From: Agrostemma githago
Lineage: Eukaryota; Streptophyta; Magnoliopsida; Caryophyllales; Caryophyllaceae
Direction: 5' to 3'
NCBI GenBank assembly: GCA_958450325.1
Contig: OY288261.1
Location: 10,507,113-10,571,112 of the forward strand
DNA: 64,000 nt
The notes under the pieces are model-generated. The model saw nothing but the letters and a program-made list of their open reading frames with translations. It did no database searches and was not told the DNA's origin. Made by a program: the position numbers and the translations under genes. Positions 59,261-64,000 of this stretch are shown here, piece after piece (position 1 is the stretch's first letter; each line of letters opens with the position of its first letter).

Positions 59261-59639
59261 CTAATGTGAGGTGTCATATGATCTCAGGCTCCGGAATCAA
59301 TGATCCACTCATCATTAGAAGATTTAACATTGCCACAAGGAGTCATACCTTCAAAATTGCAACCTAGTTCATCATCACTTTCCTCTTTGTTCTGACCCTG
59401 AGAGTTGTTGTAATTGTATCCTGGAACAAGCTTCAACAGATTTTTTAGCTGCTGGTTGAAGCTTCAACAGATATTTTGTTATGTTGTGGTCCACCATTCT
59501 TGTTGAACCTTCTAGTTTGCATTCCACAACTTTGGTGAGTTTTACCTCCTCTGTAACCTGCTCCTCTTCTTGTTCCAGAGTTGTAACCAGTGGTCTTGTT
59601 CTTAGGGTGGTTAGGTGGATATTATACTACCACTAACCA

Positions 59640-60454
59640 ACATTGCTCAAACTTGTGGTTGTTTCTACCACAGTGCTCACACTTTTCTTTGCTAGTCTCC
59701 CCCATACTCATTAGAGCACTTATTTCATGGCTCTTGTTTCCATTCAGATTAGCTGATTAGGCTTCTTCTTGAAGGAGAGTAGATACAGCAACATCCACAG
59801 TTGGTAGGAGGTTCATTAGCAGTAGATTCCTTCTGAGTGTACTGTAGTGCTTATTCAGACCATTAAGAAATTGAAACAATCTTCGTTCTTCTGTCTATTT
59901 TTCAATAGCTCCAGGTAATTGCTCATCTCAGTGGTGACTTTGGTAAGAGAAGGGTAATTGTCCATGTCTCTAGTTCATTCCATATGATTTGCATACTAGT
60001 ATAATACTCTTCAATACTCCTGTTATTTTGTGAGACTTCATACAGATCTTTGTTCAACTTAAATTTTTTGGCACCATTGGCTATTGTGTACCTTTTCTTA
60101 AGTAGATCCCAAATCTCTTTACAAGTTTCAACATATAACACCACAAGCCTTATCCTTTCACTCACATTTTGTAGGATCCAAGTTATAACCAGATTGGTCA
60201 GATGTTATCCAAACATCTATATTTTCATCACCACTTGACGGTTTCTTAACCATCCCATTTACATATCCCAACTTTCTTTTTGCAGAAAGTGCCAATTCCA
60301 TCTGCCTTTTCCATCGAGCATAATTTTCAGCCCCATTAAGAATGGTGGAGAGTTTACGGGTCTGAGTACCTTCAGCGGGGTATAAGAAAAGAGGGTCTAT
60401 GGTATCTTCTTTTTCAGCATTATCAGGCATGGTGACAGAGTGTATGACAGCCAA
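59640..60454 (-). pseudogene. Copia gag, broken
   Basis: Starts MAVIHSVTMPDNAEKED (60454) with LNGAENYARWKRQMELALSA, then KEIWDLLKKRYT and IEEYYTSMQIIWNEL (59923-60165), as in plant copia gag. A CCHC zinc knuckle, CEHCGRNNHKFEQC, lies at about 59645-59695. Frameshifts separate the pieces. Confidence 0.88.
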
Positions 60455-60618
60455 CTTTAACGCTTAGAGTAGTAGGTTGCAGCAGGAAATTAAATAGTAT
60501 CAAAGATGCACTTTATGCAAACCTTACATACAAAAGGAAAGAACTTTAAAGAGAAAGGAAAGAGGCTTACAGCACCAAACAATTATGAAAGAAAACGAAA
60601 CAAATCAATGATACAAGG

Positions 60619-60630
60619 GCTCTGATACCA
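60619..60630 (-). other. Copia primer-binding site (initiator tRNA-Met type)
   Basis: Reverse complement reads TGGTATCAGAGC, the standard plant copia PBS complementary to initiator tRNA-Met. Confidence 0.92.
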
Positions 60631-60631
60631 T

Positions 60632-61249
60632 TGTTTTTATTGGCATGTATCATCCATTCAATTTATGTGAAGATTTTAGTGAAGGTAGATTTACATATGT
60701 GTAGCCTTTTCTTTTGTACTCCTTTCGATTTTTAATTTTTGTCTCATTGCCTTTTTCACACAAATCAATGAAAGTGTAAAAATAATGATAAAGGGAGCAA
60801 TGATGATGCAAATGAAGTGACTTGACATGTGTGTGTAATAAAGTTATGGATATAAATGGTATATTTAATTATTTTTTGATGGCAAATGGTATATAAGGTG
60901 AATACATAAGGACATTTTGGTAAAATATACAACACAAATATGGAAAGTGGAGAAGTGGGGCAAAAAATAAAAACCTGCCATATAAGGAATACGGGGCAGT
61001 AATTAAAAACCAGAGGGAGTATTTCTTAAATGATTTGATTGTCGAGCTTCCTTACATATATATAGCGAGGTGACTCATAAAAACCCTAGAGAACTGTTGG
61101 CTAGAGGAAAAACTAGGATAGTACTATGCCTGTCATATTACAGCTTGCATTTTACAGCCCATATATACTTTCTTGATCCTCAAGCATACTCTTCTCCTTT
61201 TCCTGGATGAGTAGAGCTGCATTACTTGCTCCTTTTACAGACAATAACA
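60632..61249 (-). repeat. Copia 5' LTR carrying a MITE
   Basis: Read on the minus strand it begins TGTTATTGTCTGTAAAAGGA (61249) and ends AATAAAAACA beside the PBS, giving TGTT...AACA ends. Removing the MITE leaves about 317 bp. A TATA-like CTATATATATGTAAGG lies near 61055. The outer border is inferred from the terminal inverted repeat only. Confidence 0.6.
60719..61019. mobile_element. Stowaway-like MITE
   Basis: Ends CTCCTTTCGATTTTTAA and, reversed, CTCCCTCTGGTTTTTAA, with TA duplicated at 60717-60718 and 61020-61021. About 301 bp, AT-rich and non-coding. The CTCCCTC ends and TA target are those of Tc1/mariner-type Stowaway elements. Confidence 0.82.
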
Positions 61250-61555
61250 TGCTTCTAATAGCTCGATACAGGGCTCGCAATCAATGGTATCCGACTTAGA
61301 TACATTACAAAGTGTAAATCTTATAAAACAAATCTCAAAACCAGACTAAGTGAGTCGTTTCCAATAAAACAATTAAAGTTACTTTGAACGAAAACCGTCT
61401 CCAGAGGCCAAACCGTCTTTTAACGACCAAATCAAAATCGGTCAAAGTCGAAAACTCAAAACAAACCAAAAGGTCAAAAGCATATCCAAATACAAAATAC
61501 AAACAAAGTCAAATCAAATCCAAACTATCCTGATTAAATAACACGGATATCAATC
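61250..61555 (+). mobile_element. Relic of a TGTAGACACCC-family LTR (U3 part)
   Basis: GCTCGATACAGGGCTCGCAA, ATCAATGGTATCCGAC, GTGTAAATCTTATAAAACAA and GTGAGTCGTTTCCAATAAAA correspond to positions about 80-230 of the solo LTR at 17320. The first 75 bp are absent; the copia LTR abuts here. Confidence 0.65.
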
Positions 61556-61561
61556 CTGTAT

Positions 61562-62331
61562 TTTTTTTTTGAATCCCAAAACACGGGACTAACTAGATTG
61601 ATTAAGCTCAGAAAACACAATCGAGTCAACAGATGTCGGGCCACTGTCATCCCACATCCGTTTCACGAAACTCGCTCGTAATGTGTGCGCAAGCGCGTGA
61701 GCAGCTCGATTATAATTACGGGGGACGTAAGACCAAGCAACTAACTCAAAAAAATTACACAGCTCAACTATCTCTTCAATAATGAGGAATAAATAGCTCC
61801 TTTCTTGCTTAGCAAGTCGCAAGTAGTTAATAACGGTCAAACAATCGCTTTCCATTATCACTCAATGATGCCCCCGTCGTCTCGCTTCTGCCAACCCAGA
61901 TCGAATGGCCTCCGCCTCCACCACACTCGCCTCCAGCTCTCCTCTACACCTCGTACTACCAGCCCACAGCATAGCCCCATTGTCGTTACGCGCTATCACA
62001 CCAAAGCTCCTGCCACCTCCATAAATTCCCGCGTCCGCAATTAATCTTGATGCAATCTCAGGTGGAGCTTGCCAATGATTCCCTCCCTCTTCCCTCCCTC
62101 GCCTTACAGCCCCTACTCGAGCCCGGTGATCCACCATCACACACTCAAGTTCTGCCTCAAGATCGATAACTCGATTAATCACCCTCTCCACTTCAATCCC
62201 CTTCCCCTCAAACACCGATTTGTTCCTCGCCTCCCATATTGCCCAACATCCCATCATGAACTTCCCTCTCTCCTCTTCCCCCATCTCCCTCCACACATCT
62301 TCCACCCACTCCCTCACTCTCTCATGCCCGT
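61562..62331 (-). mobile_element. LINE 3' fragment with poly(A), cut by an LTR
   Basis: A T-run at 61562-61571 on the plus strand is the LINE poly(A) tail. The coding fragment extends to 62331, where an LTR starting TGTAGACACCC interrupts it. The rest of the LINE is outside the window or deleted. Confidence 0.8.
61589..62331 (-). pseudogene. LINE-type RNase H fragment with one nonsense codon
   Basis: Read leftward: MGCWAIWEARNKSVFEGK, IADAGIYGGGRSFGVIARND, then a TGA at 61862-61864, then VIMESDCLTVINYL and WSYVPRNYNRAAHALAH. This is the RNase H domain at the C-terminus of plant L1 ORF2 (catalytic-type residues in DAG, E, ESD and NRAAHALA). The frame is the same on both sides of the TGA, so a single nonsense change disrupts it. 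Confidence 0.85.
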
Positions 62332-64000
62332 TGTAGACACCCGCATTTTGACTACCAGGTGTCTATGGCAGTTTCCAAAAAACACCCGATGATGATCGGA
62401 CGCTAACGTGTCTCTACGCGCTCGGATACGGGCTCAAATCCATTAATCGCTGGCTAACACACTTACGGAGTACAAATCTCACCAAACGGACCTCAAATCC
62501 AGGCCCAGTGGATCATTCCGAGTCAAACAAGACTAATTTGGGTCGAAACCGACACCGGAAATAAAACCGACTTTTCACGATTGGGTCAACCCCGGTCAAA
62601 GTCGTTTCCGAGACACACAAAACAGCCATACAATCCTCAAAAGTCCAAATCAAACACAAAACCCATCAAACACCCAAAGTCAAGGTCCAAAACAATGGAC
62701 CCGTGCAACCCGACTGGGCCACTCGATCGAGTGACCCACCCACTCGATCGAGTGGGCGTGTTTCAAGCCCGACGGCAGGCTTCACGGGCCACTCGACCGA
62801 GTTAGCCCCATACTCGGTCGAGTAACCCTAAACCGGTGCCCTAGCCATGCCTATATAAGCAACCCCCATGCAACACATAACACAACTTTTTACACAACCT
62901 TTACAACCCTAATACATCCTAAGAGCAATCCTACACTACATCCTATACAAACCCTAGAAAAACCCTAGGAAAACCGACAAGAGCAAACCCTAAACCTAGT
63001 TTTTAGGAATTCAACCCGAGCCACCACAACTTAGCCTCCATACACCTCGAAGACTCTCGTGTTGTAGCCGCGTTTACGAGTCCGTTCCGAGACAAGAACA
63101 TGTAGGTTAAGGGTGTCAAAACCCTCTCTTTTCCCCTTCTCTTCCTCACGTCGTCTTCATCTTCTTCTCGTCCTCTTTTTTTCGTTCTTTTATTATTTTG
63201 TCCATTGCATCATAATATCGATAATATTATTAATAGAAAAACATTAAAATACTTATTGATTTGTGTCGAATGTGAGTGATGGTGGGATAAGGAAAACCGC
63301 ATATACAAGTGTACTGCACATGCGTCGTCGGTCGCTTATCCCATCACCCGATCGTTTGATTATTGAAATAAGTTAACTTAAACAATAATTCGTTTTTTTA
63401 TTTTTGTAGTCATCATCATCGATCTTGCATTCATCCATTCTTTAAAATCAATTTTAATAAGGGTCGAAACCCGTTGACACGGATCCGACATCACAATCCC
63501 TAAGGATTTATTTCGATGTCGGAAAAGTCGAGGGAATCAAGTCCTTTTTTATTCAAGTAAAGCGTCGATTTTAGATTCGATACCAATTCCATAACTGGAT
63601 ATCGAATCTAACGATCAAGTCACATAAATTAATTAACGTGATTTGTTCACATCACGATAATTAATTTAAGACGACTAAAATTAATCTATTTTTTTTATTT
63701 CACTCTAATATCCCATATCGATTCAAATAATCGAATATAGGATATAACGAGTATTCAAAATTAGAATCGGGTATAAATTCAACAATATTTATATTCGGTT
63801 CAACAAAATTCGCGATTTATAAAAAAAACCAAGTCGAACATAAATTATGCAATATTCATGTCCGATTCGGTAAAAACATCGAATTATCAAAAATCAAAGG
63901 CAATTTCAAAATCAATAATTAAATTGCAAACGAACCAAGTTCGTACAGGTGCCACTCGACCGAGTGCCTTAGTCACTCGATCGAGTGACACCCTAAAATC
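62332..64000 (+). mobile_element. LTR of the TGTAGACACCC family, runs off the window
   Basis: Starts TGTAGACACCCGCATTTTG with the terminal TAGACACC/GGTGTCTA inverted repeat and follows the U3 of the 17320 LTR. It has a TATA box (TATATAA, 62852-62858), palindromes (62719-62826 and 63952-63989) and the 18-nt motif variant CATGTAGGTTAAGGGTGT (63099-63116). The right end and any internal region lie beyond 64000. Confidence 0.88.

Larger units (their letters stand above)
54723..61249 (-). mobile_element. Decayed Ty1/copia retrotransposon, 3' end missing
   Basis: Minus-strand order from the right: 5' LTR (about 60632-61249), PBS (60619-60630), gag, CCHC knuckle, protease/pre-integrase, integrase, reverse transcriptase with YVDD, and RNase H ending at 54723. 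This PR-INT-RT-RH order is the copia order. Coding is broken by many frameshifts and stops, and by a solo LTR (57321-58702) in the pre-integrase zinc-binding region. No 3' LTR was found; recognisable RNase H stops at the border with the 22799-54717 element. An old, inactive copy. Confidence 0.9.

Overview
The window looks like plant nuclear DNA, probably from a eudicot (the species was not resolved). It holds no recognisable single-copy host gene. Evidence for a plant: TG...CA LTRs with 5-bp target duplications, Ty1/copia and Ty3/gypsy-type fragments, plant L1-type LINE fragments, a Stowaway-like MITE, and a Helitron that carries RPA-like genes with introns as well as a Rep/helicase. Nearly all of the 64 kb can be read as nested transposons, and most insertion borders can be fixed from target-site duplications (TSDs) or from an intact sister copy.

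Region 1-22.3 kb: the end of a minus-strand LTR (1-1158) abuts an old solo-LTR-like unit (about 1159-4248). A second solo LTR of that TGTAACACCC...GGGGATTACA family (4740-22306, TSD CTCCT) has been split twice. One insertion is a complete, very young gag-only LTR retrotransposon (7297-16811, TSD CTTAT, two 2301-bp LTRs that differ at about two bases). The other is a solo LTR (17320-21834, TSD AAATG), itself opened by a cluster of (TA)n microsatellites and MITE-like elements (18173-20440).

Region 22.3-60.6 kb: the deepest nest. A decayed copia element on the minus strand (54723-61249) borders a minus-strand LARD-type retrotransposon (22799-54717, TSD CTTAT), a sister of the 7297 element that lacks gag. 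Its left LTR is interrupted at 24659/47749 by a complete 23.1-kb Helitron (24660-47748; 5' TC, 3' hairpin and CTAG, A|T target). The Helitron contains three RPA-like gene units (a decayed full-length one, two intact-looking two-OB-fold genes, and a zinc-ribbon remnant), structured repeats between genes, a 5'-truncated LINE, a tandem array downstream of a minus-strand promoter-like region, and a long split Rep/helicase gene. The Rep/helicase gene has frameshifts, an in-frame stop and a Gln in place of the second His of the HUH motif, so this copy is probably not autonomous now.

Region 60.6-64 kb: the copia 5' LTR carries a Stowaway-like MITE. It is followed by an LTR relic, a LINE RNase H fragment with one nonsense codon, and the start of another LTR (62332 onward) that runs off the window.

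The LTRs starting TGTAGACACCC share a terminal hairpin, an 18-nt motif downstream of the TATA box, a near-identical 3' end, and a rapidly varying palindromic cassette about 0.85 kb from the LTR end. Borders, frames and motifs were read by eye from the sequence; no database search or alignment program was run.
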